37,427 bases of DNA from Proteobacteria bacterium UBA1278 (lineage in GTDB: Bacteria; Pseudomonadota; Gammaproteobacteria; Comchoanobacterales; Comchoanobacteraceae), in assembly GCA_002308435.1 (NCBI GenBank), contig DBUY01000058.1, forward strand, positions 1 through 37,427, read 5' to 3'. Each line of letters opens with the position of its first letter. Within the stretch, counting starts at the first letter, position 1. The notes below the pieces were generated by a model that had not been told where the DNA came from, did no database searches, and saw only the letters and a list, made by a program, of their open reading frames with translations. The position numbers and the translations under genes are program-made. Positions 16,186-24,664 of the stretch are shown piece by piece.

Positions 16186-18078
16186 ATGACGAGCATCCAA
16201 TCAACAGCAGGGCTTTGCTTAGCGGCCATTGCAGGACTTACATTGATATATAAAAACGCCCAAAGCGAGTTAAAGGCGTTTCAAGATAAATACGATCAGT
16301 ATAAACAAGAGCTGGAGTCTTGGGTTAATGAAGCCAACAGCCAAACACAAAAGAGAGCACGCACTCAGGCAAAAATCAAGACCCTAGAAGTATACCAGCA
16401 GATGAAGCCATATAGTGACGAAGGTTCATCGACATTATCACTACAAGAGCTAGGACTAGACAAACTTCCGCCAGGCCTCAGTAAAATGACCAACGTAGAC
16501 AGTGTCCTTCTAAATGGCAACAATCTCAAAAATGCAGACCAGTTACTCGAGATGCCACACATCAAAAGAATTAATATCAGTAATAACCCTAAATTAACCG
16601 ACCTACCAAGTAGCTCAACCGACCATCGCTATTTAGAAACGATCCAATGCGAACGATGTAAAATCACAAAAATACCCAAAAACATTCATCATCTCAAGAA
16701 TCTTGAGCATCTCTACCTCTCTGGCAACAGCATTAGCGAGGTCCCACAAGAGATCGGCGAATGTGAAAAACTGAGTACGCTTCAAATCCATGACAATAAA
16801 ATCACAAAACCGTTACCCAAACAATTAGAGAAGTGTGATCAGTTACGCGACCTGCAGGTAGATATCGAAGTCAGAATTGATCCAAGCAATAAAACAGCAT
16901 TCGATCTAGTCCATAAACAAATGGTCAAATATAGAGAGGACAATCCCAAACAAAGGCATGATTTAACAACCAAAGAAATTAATGATCTCATTGCAAACAG
17001 CGATAGTAAAATCACAGAGTTCCTAGAAAAAAATCCCGTTTTATCAGGATTCTTCCTCACTCTCCAGGATACTAAAGCTTGGGAAACAAGCTGGACGGGA
17101 GATGACCAAAGCGAACATGCTATCACCAACATACGCAAGATTATTAAACGGATGATGGATGATCCCTCCTATTCTGATCGTTGTATTGGGATGGCGACTG
17201 AGGGTACAACATCATGCTCAGACCGTTCAACCTACTACTACTTACTCATGACGATTGAACTACAGACAAACCCCATCACCAAAAAGAGCCCCCTCAAAGA
17301 CATTCTAGATTTTGCAAAAACAAGAGCAATGGTTAACTCTACGTATGAAGCAGCGCAGGCCAATATTGAAAAAGAAGACGCCAAGCTCGAGAGTTCAAAA
17401 AATTCAGAAACCCTATCACAAGAAAACCAATTAGAAGAAATGGAGTATTGTCTCGCCTATTTACAAAATGCAAAAGACGTTCTCAACATCAAATTACCCG
17501 GCATGATGTGGAGTTCAATCATAAAACTCGATCAAAAATCTCTCCAAGAAAATAAAACTTACTTACAAAACGACCAAGCCATGACTGACAAAGCTAGCCT
17601 AATCGTCATTGAAGATGATTATCTAACCCAGTGCCAAGCCATCAGAACACTACTCGAGCCCATTGACACATATTATGGTCAACAACTTGAAGCAATTTTG
17701 AATAGCTCAGACATGTCTGACCAAATGATGACAGAAAAATCCCAACAACTACAGTCAAAAAAACGCGAGCACCAAAGAGACATCGTTAAACAATTATTTG
17801 AGGGCATTCCTGTTGAAACCATACAAGCATCTATCCATGACGAATTTTCAAAGCTGAGGGAAGCTCAGAGCCGCAAAGAAACAGGTAGAGAAAAGCAACT
17901 TCAATTTCCATGGAGCCATATTGATAAATACATAATGGAAATGAAGCAGCCTACTTCCATAAAGAGACGGATTACTGGCTCCCTACCTCGATTATCACCA
18001 AGTAGTCAAAAACACAATGAACAACTTAAACAAGCTTTGGCAGCTTGGCGAAAAACATCCATGAATAGGAAAAAATAG
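16186..18078 (+). CDS. LRR-NEL family E3 ubiquitin ligase-like effector, copy 1
   Basis: 630 residues. In order: a hydrophobic N-terminal segment (about 7-22); a charged coiled coil (about 24-75); some six leucine-rich repeats (about 83-226) with LxxLP and LxLxxNxI patterns such as LEHLYLSGNSISEVPQEIG; a linker; then a helical domain from about 260. The key block is YSDRCIGMATEGTTSCSDRS: Cys344-Ser-Asp346-Arg347 matches the catalytic C-x-D-R of NEL ligases (IpaH, SspH, SlrP; ESCEDRV in IpaH9.8), at the equivalent place after the LRRs. NEL proteins transfer ubiquitin from host E2 to host targets via that Cys. AGGTGG precedes the ATG. It is one base-overlapped with copy 2. The NEL assignment rests on motif and architecture; secretion is inferred. 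Confidence 0.75.
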   Translation: MTSIQSTAGLCLAAIAGLTLIYKNAQSELKAFQDKYDQYKQELESWVNEANSQTQKRARTQAKIKTLEVYQQMKPYSDEGSSTLSLQELGLDKLPPGLSKMTNVDSVLLNGNNLKNADQLLEMPHIKRINISNNPKLTDLPSSSTDHRYLETIQCERCKITKIPKNIHHLKNLEHLYLSGNSISEVPQEIGECEKLSTLQIHDNKITKPLPKQLEKCDQLRDLQVDIEVRIDPSNKTAFDLVHKQMVKYREDNPKQRHDLTTKEINDLIANSDSKITEFLEKNPVLSGFFLTLQDTKAWETSWTGDDQSEHAITNIRKIIKRMMDDPSYSDRCIGMATEGTTSCSDRSTYYYLLMTIELQTNPITKKSPLKDILDFAKTRAMVNSTYEAAQANIEKEDAKLESSKNSETLSQENQLEEMEYCLAYLQNAKDVLNIKLPGMMWSSIIKLDQKSLQENKTYLQNDQAMTDKASLIVIEDDYLTQCQAIRTLLEPIDTYYGQQLEAILNSSDMSDQMMTEKSQQLQSKKREHQRDIVKQLFEGIPVETIQASIHDEFSKLREAQSRKETGREKQLQFPWSHIDKYIMEMKQPTSIKRRITGSLPRLSPSSQKHNEQLKQALAAWRKTSMNRKK

Positions 18079-19889
18079 TGATTAGAAATACACTCATCAT
18101 TGGATTTGTATCCGCTGTAAGTTTAGCCATCACGAACATCCAGAAAAAGCATCAAACATTCCAAGAAAAGTACAAAAAATATAGCGACGAGTTGGAAAGT
18201 TGGGTCAATCAGGCCAAGGGCCAAAAACAGAAGATAGCACGTGCGAATGCAAAAATCATCGCATTGAAGGCATTCGAATATATGAAACCATTTCCGTTAG
18301 CTTTGCCCAAAGAAGATTACTATCTAGGGCTTCAAGAGCTTGGACTAGACGAGCTACCCCCAGGACTCAGCCGGATAAATGTCATTACAGACGTGGATTT
18401 ATTCGGCAATAATCTAACCAATGTAGACCAGATACTGAATCTGCCAAATCTACGCGAACTAAATCTCAATAATAACCCGCAGTTAGAAGGTCTACCAGTG
18501 ACCACCGAAGATCACGAATCACTAGAAATAATGACATGCAATCAATGTTGCATCCAGGACATAGACAGTAGCATCAAACATTTAAAAAAATTATCTGTGC
18601 TTTCTTTAGCTGGCAACGAAATAAAAGAAGTTCCAGAAGAGATTAAAGCATGTGAAAATCTCAGAACTTTAGAAATCCATAACAACAAAATCAATAAGCC
18701 TCTACCAAAATCGCTTGAGCAGTGTACAAAACTACGTGATCTGCGCACAGATACAGATGTAAAAACAAGGAATGAGAATAAAGAGATATTCGTGACAATT
18801 AGATCAAACGCAGAAAAATATAGAGAAACACACAGTACACAAAAAAGTGATCTTACGTCAGCAGAAATCAACGAGCTCATTGCAAATGGTGATACAGCAA
18901 TTACAAATCTATTCGTAAAATATCCTGCAGTGAGCAGCTTCTTTCAGGGACTCCAAACAACGCCAGCGTGGACACAACAAAAAGACAACTGCATCCAAGA
19001 CATACGTCAGATCATTAATCGTATGTTGACTGACCCTGCCTACAGCGACCGATGTATCGGTATGGCAAATGAAGGCACAACGTCCTGCCTCGATCGAGTA
19101 ACCTACTATTATTTACTCATGTTGATCGAGTTGAAATCGAAGTCTATTACGAAAGACAGTCCTCTGAAAGACATTCTTAATTTTGCCAAAACCAGAGCAA
19201 TGATCGATGTCACCTATCAAGCAGCTGAGAAAAACATCCTGCAGGAGGATACAAAAAAGAAGTCCACTCATAATACGACAAATATACAACAAGAGAACCA
19301 AAAAGAAGAAACTGAGTATTATTTAGCCTATCTAGAGAATGTCAGGGATGTGCTCAAAATTGAGCTACCAGACATGCAGTACGGTCATTTCATTCATCTG
19401 GATCAAAAGCTGTTATCCGAAAACAGAAGTCAATTACAGAATGATAGCGCCATGCATGCAGCAGCAAGTAAAATAGTCTTAAGTGATGACTATCTTAGTC
19501 AATGTCGAGATATCACAACATTATTAGCCCCCATCGATGAACATTTTGGGCAGCAACTTGAAGAATGTCTCCTCAATAAAAATACGCCTGAAAGAGACAT
19601 CAAAGTAAAAGTAGAAGCACTACAGGCCGAGAAATTGAACTATCAGAGCGGCATACTCATGGAATTGTACGAGGGAAAATCAGTAGCAAGCGTTAAAAAA
19701 ACTATCCAAAAAAGCTTGGATAAATCAGTAAAACCCAAGAAAAATAAAAAACGACTCACAACGTCTTGGTTACCTTTTAAGTTTGAGAAAAAACAAAACA
19801 AACTATCATTGAATAGTCAAAAACACAAAGAGCATCTCAAACAGTCCATCGCTCAAGCGCGACAAAATCGAAAAAGAACAAAACCCTAG
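18078..19889 (+). CDS. LRR-NEL family E3 ubiquitin ligase-like effector, copy 2
   Basis: 603 residues, a full-length tandem paralogue of the preceding gene. An N-terminal hydrophobic helix (about 5-19) and coiled coil (about 21-68) precede leucine-rich repeats (about 82-223; for example KLSVLSLAGNEIKEVPEEIK). The NEL-like domain has Cys337-Leu-Asp339-Arg340-Val in NEGTTSCLDRVTYYYLLM. CLDRV is closer to the IpaH CEDRV than copy 1's CSDRS. A downstream segment TEYYLAYLENVRDVLKIEL resembles the VYLAF..L...L.L helix of IpaH. The GTG start shares its first G with the TAG stop of copy 1 (TAGTG), and AGGA lies 7 bases upstream, so translation is coupled. The C terminus is strongly basic. The target is unknown; LRRs usually choose it. 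Confidence 0.77.
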   Translation: MIRNTLIIGFVSAVSLAITNIQKKHQTFQEKYKKYSDELESWVNQAKGQKQKIARANAKIIALKAFEYMKPFPLALPKEDYYLGLQELGLDELPPGLSRINVITDVDLFGNNLTNVDQILNLPNLRELNLNNNPQLEGLPVTTEDHESLEIMTCNQCCIQDIDSSIKHLKKLSVLSLAGNEIKEVPEEIKACENLRTLEIHNNKINKPLPKSLEQCTKLRDLRTDTDVKTRNENKEIFVTIRSNAEKYRETHSTQKSDLTSAEINELIANGDTAITNLFVKYPAVSSFFQGLQTTPAWTQQKDNCIQDIRQIINRMLTDPAYSDRCIGMANEGTTSCLDRVTYYYLLMLIELKSKSITKDSPLKDILNFAKTRAMIDVTYQAAEKNILQEDTKKKSTHNTTNIQQENQKEETEYYLAYLENVRDVLKIELPDMQYGHFIHLDQKLLSENRSQLQNDSAMHAAASKIVLSDDYLSQCRDITTLLAPIDEHFGQQLEECLLNKNTPERDIKVKVEALQAEKLNYQSGILMELYEGKSVASVKKTIQKSLDKSVKPKKNKKRLTTSWLPFKFEKKQNKLSLNSQKHKEHLKQSIAQARQNRKRTKP

Positions 19890-19961
19890 AGCCTGATATA
19901 ATTGTTTGTCTCAGCAAGCAGGTCATGATAATCTGTTGCGCAGGGTACACACGAATACTTT

Positions 19962-20621
19962 ATGATTCACGAATTATCAGCATCTATATTAGCTGCAAAC
20001 CCGCTTCGGCTCGAACACGCAATCTCTTCTGCAATACAACAAGGTATCCGCAGTCTACACCTAGATGTCATGGACAACCATTACGTCAATAACCTAGCGC
20101 TCAGTTTTGATCAAGTAAATATGATTGTTGAAAGATTCCCCGAGGTTCACCATGATGTTCATTTGATGGTGACAAACCCTGAGGCTGCTCTCCAGCATCT
20201 ACCACTTAAAAAGTTACGCATAGTCTCATTTCATACATCGACATCAGAGCAACCTACCGCCGTCATAGAAACAATACAAAAATACTGTCAAGCCAGTATC
20301 GCAATTAATCCAAATGAAGAATTAGACAACTTCTTACCAATGTTAAAAATAGCAGATCACTGTCTCATCATGGCAGTAATACCTGGTAGATGTGGCCAAA
20401 CGTTCCAGCCTGCAGCTCTCAATAAACTCATAGAATTACAGTCCTTCAGCGAACAAGAAAACAACACGCTAGCATTAGCAATAGACGGTGGCGTGAATCA
20501 TAAAACGCTCCCAGATATCCTTAAAACATCTGTAGATATTGCACAAGCAGTTGTTGGCAGCGCCTTATTCCCTAATCATCAGGGTGCTGATGCAAGTCAA
20601 CTCATACAGTATGTTGCATGA
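19962..20621 (+). CDS. rpe: Ribulose-phosphate 3-epimerase
   Basis: Interconverts ribulose 5-phosphate and xylulose 5-phosphate, the substrate of the transketolase encoded further along the window. TIM-barrel landmarks are LSASILAAN (catalytic-loop Ser8), LHLDVMDNHYV with metal ligands His33 and Asp35, HHDVHLMV with His67, IMAVIPGRCGQTF for the phosphate loop, and AIDGGVN with Asp175. All four metal-binding positions known from E. coli Rpe are kept. The phosphate loop reads IPGRCGQTF rather than the common NPGFGGQSF, so the sequence is divergent but not obviously inactive. It converges on the ABC ATPase gene with a 4-base gap. Confidence 0.93.
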   Translation: MIHELSASILAANPLRLEHAISSAIQQGIRSLHLDVMDNHYVNNLALSFDQVNMIVERFPEVHHDVHLMVTNPEAALQHLPLKKLRIVSFHTSTSEQPTAVIETIQKYCQASIAINPNEELDNFLPMLKIADHCLIMAVIPGRCGQTFQPAALNKLIELQSFSEQENNTLALAIDGGVNHKTLPDILKTSVDIAQAVVGSALFPNHQGADASQLIQYVA

Positions 20622-20625
20622 CAGA

Positions 20626-21918
20626 TTATTTAGGGTTATCAAAGCTGAGCGTATCTGTATTGTCGTTGTAGGCAAACAACTCAGCGTATCGCCCCCACTC
20701 AATAACCGTCTTTAGCACTTCAGCAGCGGCAACATCACTCAGATCATCTTGCAATTCAATCAAGAACCGCTGACCACTCGCACTATGACTTGAACGACCG
20801 TGCAATACACGTAATATATGACGAACTAATGGCACATGATCCTGCAATTGACGTGCAAATATCTTTTTCCGCTCCAGAATATCCGCCTCAGAAAACTGAA
20901 CACCCGCTGGCGTCAATGAAACATGTCCCGAGTCAATAAATGCCAAGCGCAATATCTCGAGGCAATCAATGATCGACATCAAGTCATCGACATCTAAATA
21001 AAGCTCTTCAGCAAGCGTAGATAAATCCGAGTCTTTTTTAAACTCCTCCGAACCTAGCGCCTCCAGCAAACCAATCATACTACCAACTTCTACCCGCGGT
21101 AATCGATGATAGAGACTGATAACCTGAAACCGTTGCCCTACCGCATGATCTGCGCGATTTACCTTAGCAATTTTTTGATAGATCTCCTCCATTATCGATT
21201 GAATGACAACAGGCTTTTCGGTTCGAGGTTGCTCCACAGTCACCTTGATCTCCTCACGAATGGATCCCGGGTTATGGCCAAAAATCAAAATACGATCCGC
21301 CATCGTTGCTGCTTCTTCAATATTGTGCGTCACCATCAGCATAGATTGTATATTCGTTGACTTCTTCATCCACAACCGAAGTAAATCATTACGTAAGTTA
21401 TCAGCAGTTAGTATATCCAACGCTGAAAAAGGTTCATCAAGTAGTAGCACTTTTGGCTCAATCACCAATGCGCGAGCAATACCAACTCGCTGACGCATCC
21501 CACCAGATAATTCTCTCGGATATGCAGACTCAAATCCATCCATCCCAACTAAGTCTATCGCCTGAAGTGCCCTTTTCCGTCTTGCTTTAATTGGAATCCC
21601 TTGTGCCTCCAAACCAATTTCAACATTCTCAAGCACCGTCATCCATGGCATCAAAGCAAAATGTTGAAATACCATCCCGACGCCGGAAACTGGACCCGTT
21701 ACAGGAGCGCCCATCAAAGACACAGACCCAGATGACGGGCTGATAAGCCCAGAAATAATTCTTAATAGCGTTGACTTTCCAGACCCAGAGGTGCCAAGAA
21801 GCGCTACAATTTCACCTGCTTTGACCGAAAGATTAATCTGATCTAGAACGAGTAGATCCTGAGTTGCATCTTTTTTAAATGTCTTTCTTACATTACGAAC
21901 ATCAATAATTTTTTTCAT
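20626..21918 (-). CDS. ABC transporter ATPase (NitT/TauT type) with C-terminal AAA-associated domain
   Basis: 430-residue ATPase energising the permease encoded just upstream. Residues 1-250 form a nitrate/sulfonate-type ABC domain: Walker A LLGTSGSGKST, Q-loop VFQHFALMPW, signature ELSGGMRQRVGIARAL, Walker B VLLLDEPFSALD, and switch VTHNIEEA. About 150 further residues (EVGSMIGLLEAL onwards) match the AAA-associated C-terminal domain seen fused to this ATPase subtype; its role is unclear. The start at 21918 (MKKIIDV) was chosen over an in-frame start at 21981 because GAGG lies 8 bases upstream and the longer form would overlap the permease. No substrate-binding protein is adjacent, so the substrate is unknown. 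Confidence 0.88.
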   Translation of the reverse strand: MKKIIDVRNVRKTFKKDATQDLLVLDQINLSVKAGEIVALLGTSGSGKSTLLRIISGLISPSSGSVSLMGAPVTGPVSGVGMVFQHFALMPWMTVLENVEIGLEAQGIPIKARRKRALQAIDLVGMDGFESAYPRELSGGMRQRVGIARALVIEPKVLLLDEPFSALDILTADNLRNDLLRLWMKKSTNIQSMLMVTHNIEEAATMADRILIFGHNPGSIREEIKVTVEQPRTEKPVVIQSIMEEIYQKIAKVNRADHAVGQRFQVISLYHRLPRVEVGSMIGLLEALGSEEFKKDSDLSTLAEELYLDVDDLMSIIDCLEILRLAFIDSGHVSLTPAGVQFSEADILERKKIFARQLQDHVPLVRHILRVLHGRSSHSASGQRFLIELQDDLSDVAAAEVLKTVIEWGRYAELFAYNDNTDTLSFDNPK

Positions 21919-21928
21919 ATACAAAACC

Positions 21929-23662
21929 TCAACTTGCGAACCGTCGCTCAACATAACGATACAACGGGTGCCAAAAAACACGATTAATCACAACCACATA
22001 AAAACACATCACCAGAACCGCTAGAATATGTAGATTCAGCTCCCCTCTAACAGCGGTCTCGTGGATGTAAGCACCTAAACCATAAGCCACTCTGGTATCA
22101 CCACCCCATGTTAGGACTTCAGCAACGATACTTGCATTCCAAGCCCCCCCAGCCGCAGCCATTGCACCAGAAACAAGGTGTGGAGCAATAGATGGTAAAA
22201 TAAAACACCGCCATCTTTGTACACCGGTTACACCAAGATGCTTAATTACGTAGGCAAGCTCTTTATCAATTGCTTGAACAGCAGAGATAACATTAAATAA
22301 AATATACCACTGTGTCCCCAAAACCATGAGTGGCGCACACCAAATATTAACGTTAAGTCCATAAGTAAGGATAATCCACATCAAAAACGGATATAGCATA
22401 TTAGGAGGAAAGGCAGCCAGAAACTGAATTACAGGCATCACGCGCGCTGCCACCGTGGGACGAAAACCAATCCAAACACCAACCGGTACCCAAATCAATA
22501 CACAGACCAATAACAAGATAAAGACACGTAAGAAAGTGAAAAAGCCAAGCATCAAAATACGAAGTAACGCTTCCACAGTGACAATCTGCGCAATAGACCA
22601 CACCGCATATACCGTTAGCACAGTAAAAGACAGTAATAAAGACCAACGCACCATCAAACTGACGACTAACTGCTGCCGATCGGATGAAAATGACATCGGT
22701 ACAACCCGAGAGTATCGAGCAAAATAAGCAAGGCATTCTGAGAAAAGATCATGCAAACGGGAAACACCCCATTTTGTCCAGCGGGTACGTGATAATAAGT
22801 TCACAATCCAAGATCGGTTCAGATGATCATCATCATTTGATTGATAGCCACGAACAATATGCAACAGAGGGCGAAACATCAATTGGTCGTAACAAAGAAT
22901 CACGACAAACATTGCTAATAAAGCCCACAACAAAGCAGTGTAATTTTCTTGAAGATTCGCTTGCCACATATACGAGCCAAGCCCAGGCAACAAAATACGA
23001 CCTGAACGCCCAGACACCACAATTGCTTCAGACTCCATGATATAAAACCAGCCTGCAGACAATGAAACCATCATATTCATCAACAAGTCTGGCATTGCAT
23101 AAGGCACATCAATACGCCAAAATTTCTGTATGCGACGTAACTGCATGACCGAAGCTAATTCGCGCATGTCCGCTGGAAGCATAATCAGACTCTGATAAAA
23201 AGATAAAATCATATTCCAAACTTGAGAAGTAAAAATCATGAAAATCGCAACCATCTCAAAACCGAGCTTTCCTCCGTGAAAAACTTTTTCTAAAACCGTC
23301 GCAGCAATCGTTAAATACCCTAAAATCGGTATAGATTGAAGGACATCAACCAGAGGAATAATAAATCGCTCAGCAGCAGCAGAGCGTGCAGCCAGCGTTC
23401 CAAATATAAACGTAACCAGCAACGAAAAAAACAAGGCCACAAACATACGAAAAACACTCAGCATCGCATAAGTTGGCAGCATCGACAGAGACAAATCAAT
23501 ACGACCATTGTCAATTACCTCTGATCCAAAAGCCACATCTTGCATTGCCTGGCCAAGAAAGAAAAAAACGACAACCGTCAGAACAAACGCAATCAAATCC
23601 CAAATATTTGGGAGCATGACGGGATCGGCCTCAACCCGGGTTTTATACTCGAAGTCACTCAC
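21929..23662 (-). CDS. ABC transporter double permease (two fused BPD_transp_1 domains)
   Basis: 577 residues with about a dozen membrane helices arranged as two tandem permease units, roughly 60-275 and 370-575. Both halves keep an EAA-type cytoplasmic loop: ELASVMQLRRIQKFWRIDVP in the first and AYVIKHLGVTGVQRWRCFIL in the second. The second half ends in VAEVLTWGGDTRVAYGLG, typical of NitT/TauT permeases. A single chain therefore supplies the whole channel for the ATPase encoded 10 bases downstream. The GTG start (MSDFEYK) has only a poorly spaced GAG; ATG 23617 is an alternative. The substrate is unknown. Confidence 0.88.
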   Translation of the reverse strand: MSDFEYKTRVEADPVMLPNIWDLIAFVLTVVVFFFLGQAMQDVAFGSEVIDNGRIDLSLSMLPTYAMLSVFRMFVALFFSLLVTFIFGTLAARSAAAERFIIPLVDVLQSIPILGYLTIAATVLEKVFHGGKLGFEMVAIFMIFTSQVWNMILSFYQSLIMLPADMRELASVMQLRRIQKFWRIDVPYAMPDLLMNMMVSLSAGWFYIMESEAIVVSGRSGRILLPGLGSYMWQANLQENYTALLWALLAMFVVILCYDQLMFRPLLHIVRGYQSNDDDHLNRSWIVNLLSRTRWTKWGVSRLHDLFSECLAYFARYSRVVPMSFSSDRQQLVVSLMVRWSLLLSFTVLTVYAVWSIAQIVTVEALLRILMLGFFTFLRVFILLLVCVLIWVPVGVWIGFRPTVAARVMPVIQFLAAFPPNMLYPFLMWIILTYGLNVNIWCAPLMVLGTQWYILFNVISAVQAIDKELAYVIKHLGVTGVQRWRCFILPSIAPHLVSGAMAAAGGAWNASIVAEVLTWGGDTRVAYGLGAYIHETAVRGELNLHILAVLVMCFYVVVINRVFWHPLYRYVERRFAS

Positions 23663-23697
23663 CTCAAACCCACTCTTTATGTTAACAAAATCGTCCC

Positions 23698-23727
23698 ATT
23701 ATAGCGCAAGCAGCACAGAAATGAAAA
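23698..23727 (-). promoter_or_regulatory. Promoter for the ABC transporter genes
   Basis: On the minus strand a perfect TATAAT (23698-23703) is preceded after 18 bases by TTTTCA (23722-23727). Transcription would start around 23690, about 28 bases before the permease start codon. Confidence 0.5.
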
Positions 23728-23787
23728 TACAGAGCCCCGAACGATAACAAAGCAGGATAAAGCAAGAGAAAAATCATGAATAAAATT

Positions 23788-23816
23788 TGACAATTGAACC
23801 GAGTTTTAGGACAATA
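23788..23816 (+). promoter_or_regulatory. Promoter for tRNA-Gln
   Basis: A perfect -35 TTGACA (23788-23793) with a 17-base spacer leads to GACAAT (23811-23816). The predicted start falls at about 23823, only a few bases before the tRNA 5' end at 23826. It may also drive rplY by read-through. Confidence 0.6.
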
Positions 23817-23825
23817 TGCAGCAAA

Positions 23826-23897
23826 TGGGGTGTCGCCAAGCGGTAAGGCACGGGGTTTTGATCCCCGCATTCCCAGGTTCGAATCCTGGCACCCCAG
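23826..23897 (+). tRNA. tRNA-Gln (anticodon UUG)
   Basis: A full cloverleaf of 72 bases. Acceptor arms TGGGGTG and CACCCCA pair perfectly, with discriminator G at 23897. The anticodon stem CGGGG/CCCCG encloses loop TTTTGAT, so the anticodon is TTG. The T-arm CCCAGGTTCGAATCCTGGC carries the standard TTCGAAT loop. CCA is not encoded (GCAA follows). It lies 25 bases upstream of rplY. Confidence 0.97.
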
Positions 23898-23922
23898 CAA
23901 CTTAAATACATACGGTGAAACC

Positions 23923-24621
23923 ATGTCTAATCAAATGCCCACTCTAGTTTGTGAACCACGAGAACAAACAGGAACAATCGCTTGCCGCAAGCTTCGAAAG
24001 CAAGACACCGAAGTTATCCCTGCGGTATTATTTGGTGAAGGCAAACCAAGTCAATCTCTTAGTGTACCAGGCCATGAAGTCCAAAACCTACACAACAAAA
24101 AGAAATTGGCAGGGCACCTATTCCAACTACACATCGGCAAAAAAAAACAGGCCGCGCTTGTTAAAGCCATTCAGCGCCACCACCTCAGCGGCCAGATAAT
24201 CCATATTGATTTGCAACGCATTGACAAAGGTCACAACATTACGACGAATGTGCCCATTCTTTTCCTACATGCAGAAGAGTGTCCAGCCATTAAAGAGAAA
24301 GGCCAGATCACCTATACTACGACTGAAATCAGTGTCACCTGCCTGCCAGCAGACTTACCAGAGCATGTCGCGCTTGATCTAAGCAACCTCGAAATAGATC
24401 AAATCATTCATCTCTCAGAGTTATCCATGCCAAATGGCGTGACGCTCACTGAGGAAATCACCGAAGACCACAACCCAACGCTTGTCACAGCGCATATGCC
24501 AAAAATCATCGAAGAACCAGTAGAGGATGAAAGTGAAGAAGAAAGCGACGCAACAGAAACACTTGATACTGAAGCTGACACCGATGACGAACAAGATAGT
24601 TCTGAAAAATCAACAGACTAA
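23923..24621 (+). CDS. rplY: 50S ribosomal protein bL25 (CTC/TL5 type)
   Basis: 5S rRNA-binding protein of the large subunit, in the long two-domain CTC form (232 residues). The N-terminal RNA-binding part shows TIACRKLRKQDTEVIPAVLFG, matching the R-x-LRx-x-x-x-IPAVLYG signature. The beta-barrel C-terminal domain (about residues 95-190) contains VPILFLHAEECPAIKEKG. The last 40 residues are an unstructured, highly acidic Glu/Asp/Ser/Thr tail. The start at 23923 was chosen because an upstream in-frame extension to 23794 would read straight through the tRNA gene. GGTGAA precedes the ATG. It heads the classic rplY-pth-ychF order. Confidence 0.95.
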   Translation: MSNQMPTLVCEPREQTGTIACRKLRKQDTEVIPAVLFGEGKPSQSLSVPGHEVQNLHNKKKLAGHLFQLHIGKKKQAALVKAIQRHHLSGQIIHIDLQRIDKGHNITTNVPILFLHAEECPAIKEKGQITYTTTEISVTCLPADLPEHVALDLSNLEIDQIIHLSELSMPNGVTLTEEITEDHNPTLVTAHMPKIIEEPVEDESEEESDATETLDTEADTDDEQDSSEKSTD

Positions 24622-24664
24622 CCTATATAGCGGTCATCTAGAAACTAGCCATTAACTAACCGTC

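Noticed and set aside
23794..23922. In-frame upstream extension of rplY
   Set aside because: It reads through the tRNA-Gln gene; family length and the GGTGAA before 23923 support the shorter start.
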